Below, piece after piece: positions 25,050-35,243 of a stretch of DNA of 64,000 nt (positions are counted from its first letter, which is position 1; every line of letters begins with the position of its first letter). The translations under genes were made by a program, and so were the position numbers. The DNA is from Lentibacillus amyloliquefaciens (lineage in GTDB: Bacteria; Bacillota; Bacilli; Bacillales; Amphibacillaceae), in NCBI RefSeq assembly GCF_001307805.1, contig NZ_CP013862.1, forward strand, positions 2,232,001 through 2,296,000, read 5' to 3'. The notes below the pieces were generated by a model. It saw only the letters and a list, made by a program, of their open reading frames with translations, ran no database searches and was not told the DNA's origin.

Positions 25050-25808
25050 ATGGGTGGAATTGAAGCAGACACAATGTTGATTGCGGGAATGTTTTTAGCG
25101 ATAGGGGCAGGTGCATTATCGTTCTTATCACCCTGCGTGCTGCCAATCTTTCCTGCTTATATGTCATATATCACTGGAATTAGTGTAAAAGAGTTGCAAG
25201 GAAATAAGACTACTAAAATTCGTCGTCAACTGTTAAGCCATTCCTTGTTTTTTTTATTGGCAGTTTCGTTGGTATTCATCAGTTTAGGTGCCAGTGCATC
25301 ATTTTTAGGACAATGGGCTCAAAATTTACTGATAGGGGATTCCGGTCTATTTATTCAACGAATTGCGGGCGTTTTCATCATAACGATGGGATTATTTGTT
25401 GCAGGATGGATTAACATTCCGACATTAATGAAAGAAAAACGTTTCCATTATTCAAAAAAGCCGGCTGGATATCTGGGGACATTTTTTGTTGGGCTTGGGT
25501 TTGCTGCCGGTTGGACGCCATGTATAGGTCCTATTTTTGGTTCTATTCTGCTTTTGGCCGCCAGTAACCCCGGTCAGGGTGTATTTTACACCGTTATGTA
25601 CGTGATTGGCTTTTCATTACCTTTCCTTATTTTAACGTTTTTCCTTGGGTCAACGAGATGGATTGTCCGTCACAGTCAAGTAATCATGAAAATAGGCGGA
25701 GCGCTTATGATAATCATGGGGCTGATCCTGTTCTTTGGTTTAATGCCGCGTATTTCAGCGTTTCTCCTTAATTTGGTACAAGATACATGGTTATCAAGAT
25801 TAGGATAA
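25050..25808 (+). CDS. ccdA: Cytochrome c biogenesis protein CcdA
   Basis: Membrane thiol-disulfide transporter that carries reducing equivalents from cytoplasmic thioredoxin to extracytoplasmic thioredoxin-like proteins. The 252-residue protein has six or seven membrane segments and two conserved proline-flanked cysteines, SPCVLP (Cys29) and TPCIGP (Cys158), which form its redox pair. It is followed 16 bp later by a ResA-like thioredoxin and then by a Sco protein, so this operon likely serves apocytochrome c reduction or CuA-site assembly of a terminal oxidase. Confidence 0.93.
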   Translation: MGGIEADTMLIAGMFLAIGAGALSFLSPCVLPIFPAYMSYITGISVKELQGNKTTKIRRQLLSHSLFFLLAVSLVFISLGASASFLGQWAQNLLIGDSGLFIQRIAGVFIITMGLFVAGWINIPTLMKEKRFHYSKKPAGYLGTFFVGLGFAAGWTPCIGPIFGSILLLAASNPGQGVFYTVMYVIGFSLPFLILTFFLGSTRWIVRHSQVIMKIGGALMIIMGLILFFGLMPRISAFLLNLVQDTWLSRLG

Positions 25809-25824
25809 TACGGAGGGATTATCA

Positions 25825-26415
25825 ATGAAAAAAGCAATACTTATTGTATTGGCAGTAGGAATGCTCGGTTGGGCCGTGTACGATTTTATTAGCCCATCCG
25901 GTGAAACGTCCGACGTAGAAGATACCGGTGGAAATATGATTACGTCGCCGCCGCCTAATGATAACGAAGGTGAAGTCCAAGAGTTTAATGAGGTCGGACT
26001 TTCCCTGGGCCAAATTGCTCCTGATTTTGAACTGACCACACTTGAGGGTGAACCAGTACGTCTGTCTGACTATAGAGGGCAGCGTGTCATCGTTAACTTT
26101 TGGGCTACCTGGTGTCCGCCATGCAGAGAGGAAATACCGGATTTACAAAAGCTTTATGATGAAAAAGATGTTGAAATTTTAGCAGTGGATTTAACCAAAA
26201 CCGAGGAAAGTGAAGAGAATGTCAGAGACTTTGCAGATGATTTTGAGATGACTTTCCCTGTACCAATGGACGTAAATTCTGAAGTTGCAACTACTTATCA
26301 GGTTCGGGCATATCCGACATCTTATATGATTGATTCAAATGGCCGTATACAATTCTCTGCAATGGGGGCAATGGATTATGATCTTATGGTGGAAGAGTTG
26401 TCAAAGATAGAATAA
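25825..26415 (+). CDS. resA: ResA/TlpA-like membrane-anchored thioredoxin
   Basis: Extracytoplasmic thiol-disulfide oxidoreductase of 196 residues. An N-terminal uncleaved anchor (about 3-20) and an acidic linker precede a TlpA/ResA-type domain beginning GQIAPDFELTTLEGEPVRLSDYRG, with the active site NFWATWCPPCRE (Cys97, Cys100) and the cis-Pro region VRAYPTSYMID. It is encoded directly after ccdA, its likely electron donor. Its partner may be an apocytochrome or the Sco protein encoded downstream. The symbol is by similarity of type; a true ResA normally sits with resBC. Confidence 0.85.
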   Translation: MKKAILIVLAVGMLGWAVYDFISPSGETSDVEDTGGNMITSPPPNDNEGEVQEFNEVGLSLGQIAPDFELTTLEGEPVRLSDYRGQRVIVNFWATWCPPCREEIPDLQKLYDEKDVEILAVDLTKTEESEENVRDFADDFEMTFPVPMDVNSEVATTYQVRAYPTSYMIDSNGRIQFSAMGAMDYDLMVEELSKIE

Positions 26416-26505
26416 CTGATGACACATGCCAGGAATAATGATTTTCATGCTTGAATGGAAAAATACCGCGCTAAGGTGAAGCATCAACAAGAAAGGAAAT
26501 CAGAA

Positions 26506-27078
26506 ATGAAACGTTTACTGTTCATGATATTTGTTATGACCCTTTTTCTAACTGCATGCGGGGAAGATATTGAAACGAATATGTCTGAGGACGTACAGGA
26601 TTTTGAATTTACCACACAAGATAACGAAACACTGTCCCTAAATGACTTAAAAGGAGAATGGTGGATAGCTGACTTTATTTTTACAAATTGTACAACTGTC
26701 TGCCTGCCGATGACATCGAATATGTCAGAACTTCAAAATAAAATGAAGGAAGAAAATTTAGATGCCAGGCTTGTTTCCTTCAGTGTTGATCCTGATGATG
26801 ACACCCCGGAAGTATTGAAAGAATATGCGAAAAGCTATCAGGCAGATTTTAGCAACTGGTCATTTTTAACGGGGTATGATTTTCAAACCATCAAAGAGTT
26901 TTCAATAAAGTCATTTAGATCAATTGTAGAAAGTCCGCCAGAGGGATCCGACCAGGTAACACATGGTACGAGTTTTTTTCTGGTTAATCCGAAAGGGAAA
27001 GTTATCAAACGATACTCCGGCATAGAGTCAAAGGAAATGGACAATATTATTCAAGATTTCAAAACCGTACTTAAATAA
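26506..27078 (+). CDS. SCO1/SenC-family copper chaperone lipoprotein
   Basis: Copper-binding thioredoxin-fold lipoprotein for assembly of the CuA centre of cytochrome c oxidase. A lipoprotein signal ends in LTAC with Cys18. The copper ligands are visible as NCTTVCLPM (Cys62 and Cys66, CxxxC) and VTHGTSFFLV (His153). ATG 26506 with AAAGGAAA upstream was preferred over a start 51 bp earlier because it puts the signal peptide at the N-terminus; the length (190 aa) matches YpmQ/BsSco. It is the third gene of the ccdA group. Confidence 0.9.
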   Translation: MKRLLFMIFVMTLFLTACGEDIETNMSEDVQDFEFTTQDNETLSLNDLKGEWWIADFIFTNCTTVCLPMTSNMSELQNKMKEENLDARLVSFSVDPDDDTPEVLKEYAKSYQADFSNWSFLTGYDFQTIKEFSIKSFRSIVESPPEGSDQVTHGTSFFLVNPKGKVIKRYSGIESKEMDNIIQDFKTVLK

Positions 27079-27109
27079 TTCCGTAAATTGTTTTATAATA
27101 CGAGCAAAA

Positions 27110-27165
27110 ACCCTATTGGAATGAGTCCTTCCCACTAGCTAGGTGTGAGAGCATGCCTACATCAT
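27110..27165 (-). repeat. Short copy of the groEL 3' end
   Basis: Minus-strand GGGAGGTATGATGTAGGCATGC resembles the end of groEL (GGTGGCATGATGTAAGCATGC type, coding GGMM-stop), and a GGGTTTTTGC tract follows, as it does after groEL at 32.2 kb. The match is only about 25 bp plus the G/T tract, so it may be a relic of a second groEL or chance. Confidence 0.3.
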
Positions 27166-27198
27166 ACCTCCCGTACTTGACTTATTTTCAGGGTATAT

Positions 27199-27336
27199 TC
27201 ATTCCCTTGAATGATAGGATGAATTTAATTCCATTGCTTTAAAGCTGCATTGCGTTAGCAGTCCATGAAGTTCATTATCCTCCCCGGGGATCGGATTCCC
27301 TGCTTTGCAATAAGCGATGTATTCTTCCATGTTCAT
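27199..27336 (-). pseudogene. N-terminal remnant of a sugar O-acetyltransferase
   Basis: A 45-residue frame from ATG 27336 (MNMEEYIAYCKAGNPIPGED... ending LNSSYHSRE) resembles the N-terminal helix pair of galactoside/maltose O-acetyltransferases, which normally continue into a left-handed beta-helix. That catalytic part is absent here. Confidence 0.5.
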
Positions 27337-27390
27337 GCTTGAAATCACCTGGCTTTCTTTCACTACGTATTTATGACGTTACGGACTACT

Positions 27391-27642
27391 TTACCACAAA
27401 GCTAACGGCTCACTGACACTTGGTTCCGGATAGACAGCATCTATTTTAGCCAGATCCGATTCTGTAAGCTTAATGTTTGCAGCTTTCACATTATTTATAA
27501 CGTGTTCAGCATTACCGGACTGCGGAATAGCAATGGTCTGTCCATTACGAATACACCACGCCAGTAAAATTTGAAAAACATCTGCGTTATACTTTTTGGC
27601 AATATCCTGTAAAACGTTTTGTTTCGTTACAAGGGACAGGGA
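27391..27642 (-). pseudogene. C-terminal remnant of an aldo/keto reductase
   Basis: The frame reads LVTKQNVLQDIAKKYNADVF, then QILLAWCIRNGQTIAIPQSG and a run to ESDLAKIDAVYP. This is the last third of an aldo/keto reductase, including the NADPH-binding IPQSGNAEHV segment. The barrel start, catalytic Tyr and Lys are missing. An N-terminal relic of a similar enzyme lies at 31451-31502 on the other strand. Confidence 0.75.
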
Positions 27643-27797
27643 CCACACTAGCAGAATGATCGGCTGCATAAGCCGATCTCCCTCATCATAAATAATACAT
27701 CGTCTTATCAAGTTTTTGCCTCATATGCAGCTTTTGGACATTGCGTAAAAAATGGATTAAAATATGTATAAAATTGAAAAAAGGAAGAGGAAAGGTA

Positions 27798-28352
27798 ATG
27801 CCAAAGGAAAATCCTCCAACCTATAGCGAGTACCTGCAAATGAATGATGACATCAAGTATGAAGTCATCGATGGTTATATTTATAATATGTCACCTTCTC
27901 CAAGTGTTAAACACCAAAGGATCGGTGTAAAAATCTCAACTGAATTCGATAACTATTTAAGAAAAAAATCCTGCGACGTTATTTCGGAAATCGACGTTTC
28001 TCTCGAAGGGGTAACTGATACGACAAAAATGAAAGATTGGGTCAGGCCTGATATCTCGATTATATGTGATAAGGATAAAATGAAAGAGAATTATATTGCC
28101 GGCGCCCCGGATTTAATCGTTGAAATTCTGTCAAAGTCTACGGCAAAAGCTGATAAAATGATTAAATTCAATCGTTATCAAGATGCAGGTGTAAAGGAAT
28201 ATTGGATTGTTGATCCAGCACACGAAGCTGTCGATGTCTATTTGCTGAAAGATGGCCATTTTGTTCATGACGGGACCTATACAAACGAAGAGACGGTTAG
28301 AGTCGGTATTTTTGACAATTTATTCATTGATCTGAATAATATTTTTGTTTGA
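27798..28352 (+). CDS. Uma2-family putative endonuclease (DUF820)
   Basis: A 184-residue protein of the Uma2/DUF820 family, which has the PD-(D/E)XK nuclease fold; the biological role is unknown. Motifs visible are YEVIDGYIYNMSPSPSVKHQ (Glu and Asp of the core), WVRPDISIICD with the metal Asp near 106, and PDLIVEILSKST (the E-x-K-like strand) near 125, followed by KEYWIVDP. I chose ATG 27798 after AGAGGAAAGG rather than the earlier start 19 codons upstream. It stands alone and ends at a strong terminator. Confidence 0.86.
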   Translation: MPKENPPTYSEYLQMNDDIKYEVIDGYIYNMSPSPSVKHQRIGVKISTEFDNYLRKKSCDVISEIDVSLEGVTDTTKMKDWVRPDISIICDKDKMKENYIAGAPDLIVEILSKSTAKADKMIKFNRYQDAGVKEYWIVDPAHEAVDVYLLKDGHFVHDGTYTNEETVRVGIFDNLFIDLNNIFV

Positions 28353-28384
28353 AAAAGCAACTTCGGGATTGAAGTTGCTTTTTC
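28351..28384. terminator. Bidirectional terminator after the Uma2 gene
   Basis: A perfect 14-bp inverted repeat GAAAAAGCAACTTC / GAAGTTGCTTTTTC with a 6-nt loop lies between converging genes. Confidence 0.9.
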
Positions 28385-28397
28385 AATCTGAGCACCC

Positions 28398-29423
28398 TTA
28401 AATCACCGCCAGTCCCTGAGTTCTTTTACTTTTCAGATGATCCGGCCATTCCACCGGGACTTTCTCCCAAGTCCGCCCGGCATCATAAGATATATAAAAG
28501 CCAAGATTATTAACCCCGTAGAAAACACCAGGCTCGGATGGATCTGAGGCAAGCGCAAAAACAGCGGATCCCTCCGGTTCAGGAAGGCCTTCATATACAG
28601 GCGTCCATGGTCCGCCATTTTCGCGCCGTACCAAAATCGTGCTTGCTCGCGATGGATCATATGCTGTATGGGGGCCTTGCGCAGCCGAAGCTACCATCAT
28701 ATCTGCATTTCCCGGGTCCACGGCAATACTGACCAAATAGTTATAAGGTTCAAGTCTCTCGTTGACTGTCTCCCAGGTGGTTCCGGCATCAAAACTTTCG
28801 GCATACCCGCCACCCGCGGCTTCATATATCCGGCCTGGAACTTGAGGATGGATCGCTAATGAATGGCAATCAAATTGGGAATTTGGTTTTCGATCCTCCC
28901 AAGTCGCTCCTTTATCTTCACTTTTCATAACACCGCCAAGCTCAATTCCGACAAAGATACGATTCTCATTATGAATGTCCGGTTCAATCCAACGCACGTG
29001 ATGGGTATGGGGACGAGGCGGAAAGCTCCAGGAAGATCGTGATGGTACATCCAGCAAGCCCGGGCAATCGGTCCATGTTTGACCACCGTCTTCGGAACGA
29101 AACAAGGCACTGGGTTCCGTGCCTGCCCATACAACACGATAACCGTTCCTTTCCTCCGTCGGACTAACAGCAACACTCATCACCCGATTATGTGCTATAC
29201 CTGACCCGGCAGGCTCCCATGTCTCGCCACTGTCATCACTGATCCAGAGACCATCGTCAAATGTTCCTCCATACAGCCGCCCCGGGCGAGTGGGATCTGC
29301 TGCGAGGCATAACAATACATTCGGTGCTGATCTTTCTGTCATCACCCATTCCTGTTCGGCTTTTTTTATTTCATAAACAGAGTTTCCCGCGGAAAAATAT
29401 AAGGTTTTCAAGTGCTTCACCAC
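28398..29423 (-). CDS. BNR/sortilin-type beta-propeller repeat protein
   Basis: A 341-residue protein made of repeats with Asp-box motifs: SDDSGETWEPAG, SEDGGQTWTDC, SEDKGATWEDR, SFDAGTTWETV and SYDAGRTWEKV, spaced 45-60 residues apart, typical of a sialidase-like or Vps10-like propeller. There is no signal peptide, so it is likely cytoplasmic, unlike secreted sialidases; the sialidase catalytic residues are not evident. Function unknown. The start is a GTG after AAGGTGG and is not certain. It converges on the Uma2 gene. Confidence 0.8.
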   Translation of the reverse strand: MVKHLKTLYFSAGNSVYEIKKAEQEWVMTERSAPNVLLCLAADPTRPGRLYGGTFDDGLWISDDSGETWEPAGSGIAHNRVMSVAVSPTEERNGYRVVWAGTEPSALFRSEDGGQTWTDCPGLLDVPSRSSWSFPPRPHTHHVRWIEPDIHNENRIFVGIELGGVMKSEDKGATWEDRKPNSQFDCHSLAIHPQVPGRIYEAAGGGYAESFDAGTTWETVNERLEPYNYLVSIAVDPGNADMMVASAAQGPHTAYDPSRASTILVRRENGGPWTPVYEGLPEPEGSAVFALASDPSEPGVFYGVNNLGFYISYDAGRTWEKVPVEWPDHLKSKRTQGLAVI

Positions 29424-29842
29424 CTTGAAATTTGAAATAACTTCACAGACAAACGCTTAGATATCTTTACCCTTATTTATTTTTCAAAAACAACTTCCCT
29501 CATCATCAACAGGTAGTTCCTTGCCCTTCCCTGAATGGAAAAATTGGATCTTTTAGATGAAACTCATACGTAGATTCATCTACTAAATCTCCATTTGCAA
29601 TATTTTTGTGGGTAGCAACAGCTTTGATGGCAGTACCCACAGTCAGCCCTTATTTTAAACTTTTCAGCCAATAAACATGGTGGTGGTCAAGATCATCTGC
29701 ATTGATTGTGACTGTCTCACCTCTGCTTGGTTTTGTAACGCATGCTCTATTTCTAACAATTTACCATTACAACCTTCAATTTTATGATCTAATCTTTCTA
29801 CAGTGTCTTGGAGCGTACGAACTTTTTCTGCCTTATTCTTCT
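29424..29842 (-). other. Decayed coding region
   Basis: No intact frame. Minus-strand traces include a hydrophilic coiled-coil-like run (TLQDTVERLDHKIEGCNGKL), an overlapping frame VTKPSRGETVTINADDLDHH, and GTAIKAVATHKNIANGDLVD followed by HLKDPIFPF. These read like pieces of one or two genes with several indels. I cannot name the family. Confidence 0.4.
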
Positions 29843-29888
29843 ATTTTTAGAATTAAGCCACCTAATCTACAATTAAGTTAGATGGCTT
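29843..29888 (-). terminator. Terminator of the DUF2255 gene
   Basis: On the minus strand AAGCCATCTAA pairs with TTAGGTGGCTT (one G-U) around a 12-nt loop, 9 bp after the stop codon, then AATTCT. Confidence 0.7.
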
Positions 29889-29897
29889 TAAATTGTT

Positions 29898-30284
29898 TCA
29901 TTCATCTCGAGGCAAAATCTTCACGGTTGCACTTACGGGTCCCTTTCCTAACATAGGTGAAAGATAGTTGCTGTTGCCGTATTTTTCTTTATACTCTCCA
30001 TCTACCTTTTCTGTTAATACAGCATCATTGTCTATTGGTTGAAAACTAACATTGTATTCTTCACCAGCTAATTTTATCTTCCCGGCTTTTTGCTCTATAG
30101 CGGAATTATACCACCGTGAATCTTGACCGTTATAAGCTCTGACATAGAGATTGTCATCTGCAATAACGGACCAAATCCACGTTGGTGTCCCAGGCGTTTT
30201 CCCATCGCTGTAAAAAGGGGATATATACATATCATCCGCTTTGGAAAAAGCAGCAATTTGTTCTTGAGTCCAGTTGGCTTGCAT
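29898..30284 (-). CDS. DUF2255 family protein
   Basis: A 128-residue soluble protein with the DUF2255 pattern: an N-terminal helix WTQEQIAAFSKADDMYISPF, the strand pair TWIWSVIADDNLYVRAYNG and SRWYNSAIEQKAGKI, and a Tyr-rich C-terminal stretch EKYGNSNYLSPML. The fold is probably a split barrel that binds a nucleotide or small molecule, but no function is established. It has a clear AGGAGG site and its own terminator. Confidence 0.82.
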   Translation of the reverse strand: MQANWTQEQIAAFSKADDMYISPFYSDGKTPGTPTWIWSVIADDNLYVRAYNGQDSRWYNSAIEQKAGKIKLAGEEYNVSFQPIDNDAVLTEKVDGEYKEKYGNSNYLSPMLGKGPVSATVKILPRDE

Positions 30285-30410
30285 TGCTTTCGCCTCCTTT
30301 TTCTTTCATTATAATGATAATACTTAGAGTCTACTTTAAGTCAAGAATAATGATCAAAATGAATATGTGGCCAGCAATGATAATTGGCTAATTTGCGTTA
30401 AATTAAATCC

Positions 30411-30441
30411 TTGCCCTTGAGTGGACTCAAGGTTGTAAGGT
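30411..30441 (+). promoter_or_regulatory. MerR-type promoter/operator of the SDR gene
   Basis: TTGCCC and TAAGGT are separated by 19 bp, the long spacer used by MerR-family activators, and the spacer holds the perfect palindrome CCTTGAGTGGACTCAAGG. The layout is that of AdhR-type aldehyde-responsive promoters. No MerR gene is present in the window. Confidence 0.72.
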
Positions 30442-30476
30442 ATAAGGAAATCAAAAAATAAAGGAGAGATTACACT

Positions 30477-31223
30477 ATGGCAACCAAAGACAAGGTAGTT
30501 GTTATTACAGGTGCTTCCTCAGGAATTGGCGAGGCTACCGCAAAATTATTAGCATCAAAAGGCGCGAAAGTCGTATTAGGTGCTCGTCGTGGAGATAAAT
30601 TACAAGAATTGGCGGAAGCTATCTCAAAAGCCGGAGGGCAAGACATTTACCAAGTAACGGATTTTACAAAAGCAGAAGATAATCAGAAATTAGTTGAATA
30701 CCCAAAAAAGGAATTTGGAAAAGTGGATGTCATCTTTTTAAATGCCGGTTTAATGCCGAATTCTCCATTATCAGAACTGAAGAGCAATGAATGGAACCAA
30801 ATGGTTGATGTAAACATAAAAGGTGTTTTAAATGGGATCGAAGCAATTCTCCCGGAATTTAAGCAACAAAAATCCGGTCATGTGATTACAACCTCTTCTG
30901 TAGCTGGGCTCAAAGCTTACCCTGGTGGTGCTGTTTATGGTGCAACAAAATGGGCTGTTCGCGATTTGATGGAAGTCCTGCGTATGGAATCCGCACAAGA
31001 AGGAACTAACATAAGAACAGCGACCATTTATCCAGCTGCCATCAAAACGGAGTTACTTGAAACAATCACGGATGAACAAACCGCAAAAGGTGCAAATGCG
31101 ATGTACAATCAATATGAAATCGGTCCAGACCGTGTTGCCAACGTGGTCGCGTTTGCAATCGACCAGCCGGAAGATACCAATGTTAATGAATTTACGATTG
31201 GACCGACAACGCAACCTTGGTAA
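30477..31223 (+). CDS. SDR-family NAD(P)-dependent oxidoreductase
   Basis: Classical short-chain dehydrogenase of 248 residues. The cofactor motif is ITGASSGIGEATAKLL (TGxxxGIG, about 11-26), with the NAG motif in FLNAGLMPNS, catalytic Ser in TTSSVAGLKAYPG near 140 and the YGATKW pair (Tyr about 155, Lys about 159). An Arg after strand 2 (LGARRGDKL) favours NADP. It has an AAGGAGAG site and is expressed from a MerR-type promoter, suggesting a role in aldehyde or electrophile detoxification. The substrate cannot be told. Confidence 0.9.
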   Translation: MATKDKVVVITGASSGIGEATAKLLASKGAKVVLGARRGDKLQELAEAISKAGGQDIYQVTDFTKAEDNQKLVEYPKKEFGKVDVIFLNAGLMPNSPLSELKSNEWNQMVDVNIKGVLNGIEAILPEFKQQKSGHVITTSSVAGLKAYPGGAVYGATKWAVRDLMEVLRMESAQEGTNIRTATIYPAAIKTELLETITDEQTAKGANAMYNQYEIGPDRVANVVAFAIDQPEDTNVNEFTIGPTTQPW

Positions 31224-31259
31224 CGAGATGAATTTCATGAATGTAAAAGAAATAATTCT

Positions 31260-31430
31260 CGTAAGGATGTTGCTGCGGGAATTATTGCTTCGCTTGAGAA
31301 TAACCAAACAATTGAAAAAGCCTTTGTTATGATTGGTGGAGAAACGCCTATTTTAAAGGCATTAAAAACATTGCAGCTTTTCACAGAGGTCAGTGAGAAA
31401 TTTAAACTGGCCTTTGACATTTTCCTATGA
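31260..31430 (+). pseudogene. C-terminal remnant of an NAD(P)-binding oxidoreductase
   Basis: The frame reads RKDVAAGIIASLENNQTIEK and then AFVMIGGETPILKALK, the usual end of YwnB/NmrA-like atypical SDR proteins. About 55 residues remain; the Rossmann core is missing. It lies directly after the intact SDR gene. Confidence 0.6.
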
Positions 31431-31450
31431 ATAAAGGAGAAACATTGATT

Positions 31451-31502
31451 ATGAAACAGATATTATTGAATAATGAATGATGTGGAAATGCCGATGCTAG
31501 GT
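31451..31502 (+). pseudogene. N-terminal remnant of an aldo/keto reductase
   Basis: MKQILLNN, an internal indel and then VEMPMLG match the first 17 residues of 2,5-diketogluconate-reductase-type aldo/keto reductases (MKQILLNNGVEMPMLGFG type). Nothing else of the gene remains here. Confidence 0.5.
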
Positions 31503-31536
31503 GAAGAACAAGTCCATTTCACGAGGAGGATAAGTA

Positions 31537-32046
31537 ATGAAACAGGCAACAGACATCATAATAGAGCCGTTTAAATACGAAGATGACGGCTGCATACCTA
31601 ACAACCCGTCATTTCCGTTGTTGTTATATAAAAATGTCATGACTCACGAAGACCAGCCAATAGATATTTTAGCCCAGAACAATTGGCTTGGTGCTTGGCG
31701 CGGTGTTGTTGCTCCTTATCACCACTATCACAGTAACTCACATGAAGTTCTCGTAGCGGCCAGGGGATCGGGGTGGCTTCTTCTGGGGGGAGAACAAGGT
31801 GCTCAAGTGAATATCGGGCAAGGGGATACTATCATCCTTCCAGCCGGATTTGGACACAAGCGTTTGAAAGGCAGTGAAGACTTTGAAGTCATTGGCGCGT
31901 ATCCTAACGGGCAAGATTATGATTTTTGCTATGGCTATTCAGATGAACGACCTGAAAAGCTGCAGAATATCAAGCAAGTACCTTTGCCGGATTACGATCC
32001 ATTGTTTGGTGGAAATGGACCGATTTTTACGTATTGGCAAACTTAA
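31537..32046 (+). CDS. yjlB: Cupin-domain protein YjlB
   Basis: Small metal-binding cupin of 169 residues, function not known. Cupin motif 1 is visible as HHYHSNSHEVLVAARGSGWLLLGG (His ligands and Glu near residues 68-75) and motif 2 as QGDTIILPAGFGHKRL with a His near 108. The C-terminal YPNGQDYDFCYGYSDERPEKL is typical of YjlB. It has a GAGGAGG site, follows the remnant zone and ends at a terminator. Confidence 0.87.
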   Translation: MKQATDIIIEPFKYEDDGCIPNNPSFPLLLYKNVMTHEDQPIDILAQNNWLGAWRGVVAPYHHYHSNSHEVLVAARGSGWLLLGGEQGAQVNIGQGDTIILPAGFGHKRLKGSEDFEVIGAYPNGQDYDFCYGYSDERPEKLQNIKQVPLPDYDPLFGGNGPIFTYWQT

Positions 32047-32153
32047 GAAAAAAACTCCAGTCAAGACGCCAGAGCTCACCGGAGTGTCATGAAGTCTATT
32101 TTTGCATCACTCTCTGGCCGTATTCTTGCATAACACATCTAACTGAGATATTG

Positions 32154-32190
32154 AAAAAGGACGCTCCCACTTAAGGGAAACGTCCTTTTT
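32154..32190. terminator. Bidirectional terminator between yjlB and groEL
   Basis: AAAAAGGACG and CGTCCTTTTT flank a 17-nt partly paired loop, between two converging genes. Confidence 0.85.
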
Positions 32191-32242
32191 GCATTAAAAG
32201 CTGTACTTTCTTGTGACATTTTTGATTTTGCAAAGATGCAAA

Positions 32243-32260
32243 ACCCTGTCATGACAGAGG
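32243..32260 (-). terminator. groESL terminator-like hairpin
   Basis: On the minus strand CCTCTGT pairs with GACAGGG and is followed by TTTTGC, 12 bp after the groEL stop. Confidence 0.6.
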
Positions 32261-32271
32261 TGGGAGCATGC

Positions 32272-33906
<1,635 letters not shown>

Positions 33907-33959
33907 TTAAAACGCCTCCTTGAATTTTATCTATGTCCTGACATTGATTCAGCTATAAA

Positions 33960-34277
<318 letters not shown>

Positions 34278-34290
34278 TTAAAAGTGTTTG

Positions 34291-34317
34291 TTAGCACTCC
34301 AATACATCGAGTGCTAA
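34291..34317. promoter_or_regulatory. CIRCE operator (HrcA binding site)
   Basis: A perfect inverted repeat TTAGCACTC-N9-GAGTGCTAA, identical to the canonical CIRCE element, lies just downstream of the groES promoter. Confidence 0.98.
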
Positions 34318-34328
34318 TTCCAATTTAT

Positions 34329-34357
34329 ATAATAAATAATTCGCGCTTAAAATGCAA
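34329..34357 (-). promoter_or_regulatory. Sigma-A promoter of groESL
   Basis: On the minus strand TTGCAT, 17 nt and TATTAT lie immediately upstream of CIRCE, the usual arrangement. Confidence 0.85.
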
Positions 34358-34523
34358 GTATTTATGGTTAATATTTTTCAAAAAAACAATAACAAATCGC
34401 CCAGCCCGTTCTGATATAATGCTTGGGCAAAATATGCTAAAATAAACGATGGTGTTTTTTCTTAAATTTACCCAAGAAAGCATATACTGAATAACAACTG
34501 CTTGCTAAAGGAGTCGTTTTATT

Positions 34524-35237
34524 TTGCCTAGACGTTACTGGTATGTGATTTTAACATACATTATTATGCAATTTTCCGGCCTTCTGTTTGCGCCGCTGCT
34601 TTATTTCCTGACACCGCTCGGCCTTACTGATGCTACGATTTATTGGACAATGTTCAGTTTTGTGGCTGCACTTTTCGTTGTTTTATGGCTCATGCGGCCT
34701 GATATGAAAACAGAGCCGCAGCGAAATGCCTCAGGAACCGGCGAAATGATTATTTGGTCAATTGCCGGTCTGTTTATGGCTTATGCCGCCAATTACCTGG
34801 CAACAATTATCGAAACGACGGTACTGGGGATTTCGCCTGGTTCTGAAAACACAGAAACAATTATGAACATTACACGGACCGTTCCGGCTTTCATGATCAT
34901 TACGGCCATTATCGCGCCGATACTGGAAGAGCTTATCTTCCGCAAAATCATATTCGGGCAGTTTTATAAACGGTGGAATTTTTTCATCTCGGCCCTTCTC
35001 TCGGCACTGATTTTCGGAATCATTCATGGCGAGCCGCAACATATCCTTATATATTCAGGGATTGGGTTTGTGTTTGCATTCCTGTATGTGAAAACGAAAC
35101 GTATTATTGTACCAATCATTGTGCATATGGCGATGAATTCCATTTCGGTTATTGTGCAATTAGCCCTTGACCAACAAGATATCGAAAAGATGATGGAACA
35201 ATTGGAACAAATGCAAATGATTTTTATTGGAGGCTAA
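34524..35237 (+). CDS. ydiL: CPBP-family intramembrane metalloprotease YdiL
   Basis: Membrane protein of the CAAX/ABI protease family, 237 residues with about seven membrane segments. The protease motifs are present: EELIFR (the EExxxR motif, about 138-143), FGIIHG with the second-motif His near 172, and a later IIVHMAMNS containing another His. The start is TTG 34524 after a GGAG site. It lies divergent from groES and is followed 6 bp later by ydiK, the neighbourhood known from B. subtilis. The natural substrate is unknown. Confidence 0.88.
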   Translation: MPRRYWYVILTYIIMQFSGLLFAPLLYFLTPLGLTDATIYWTMFSFVAALFVVLWLMRPDMKTEPQRNASGTGEMIIWSIAGLFMAYAANYLATIIETTVLGISPGSENTETIMNITRTVPAFMIITAIIAPILEELIFRKIIFGQFYKRWNFFISALLSALIFGIIHGEPQHILIYSGIGFVFAFLYVKTKRIIVPIIVHMAMNSISVIVQLALDQQDIEKMMEQLEQMQMIFIGG

Positions 35238-35243
35238 TGTCAT

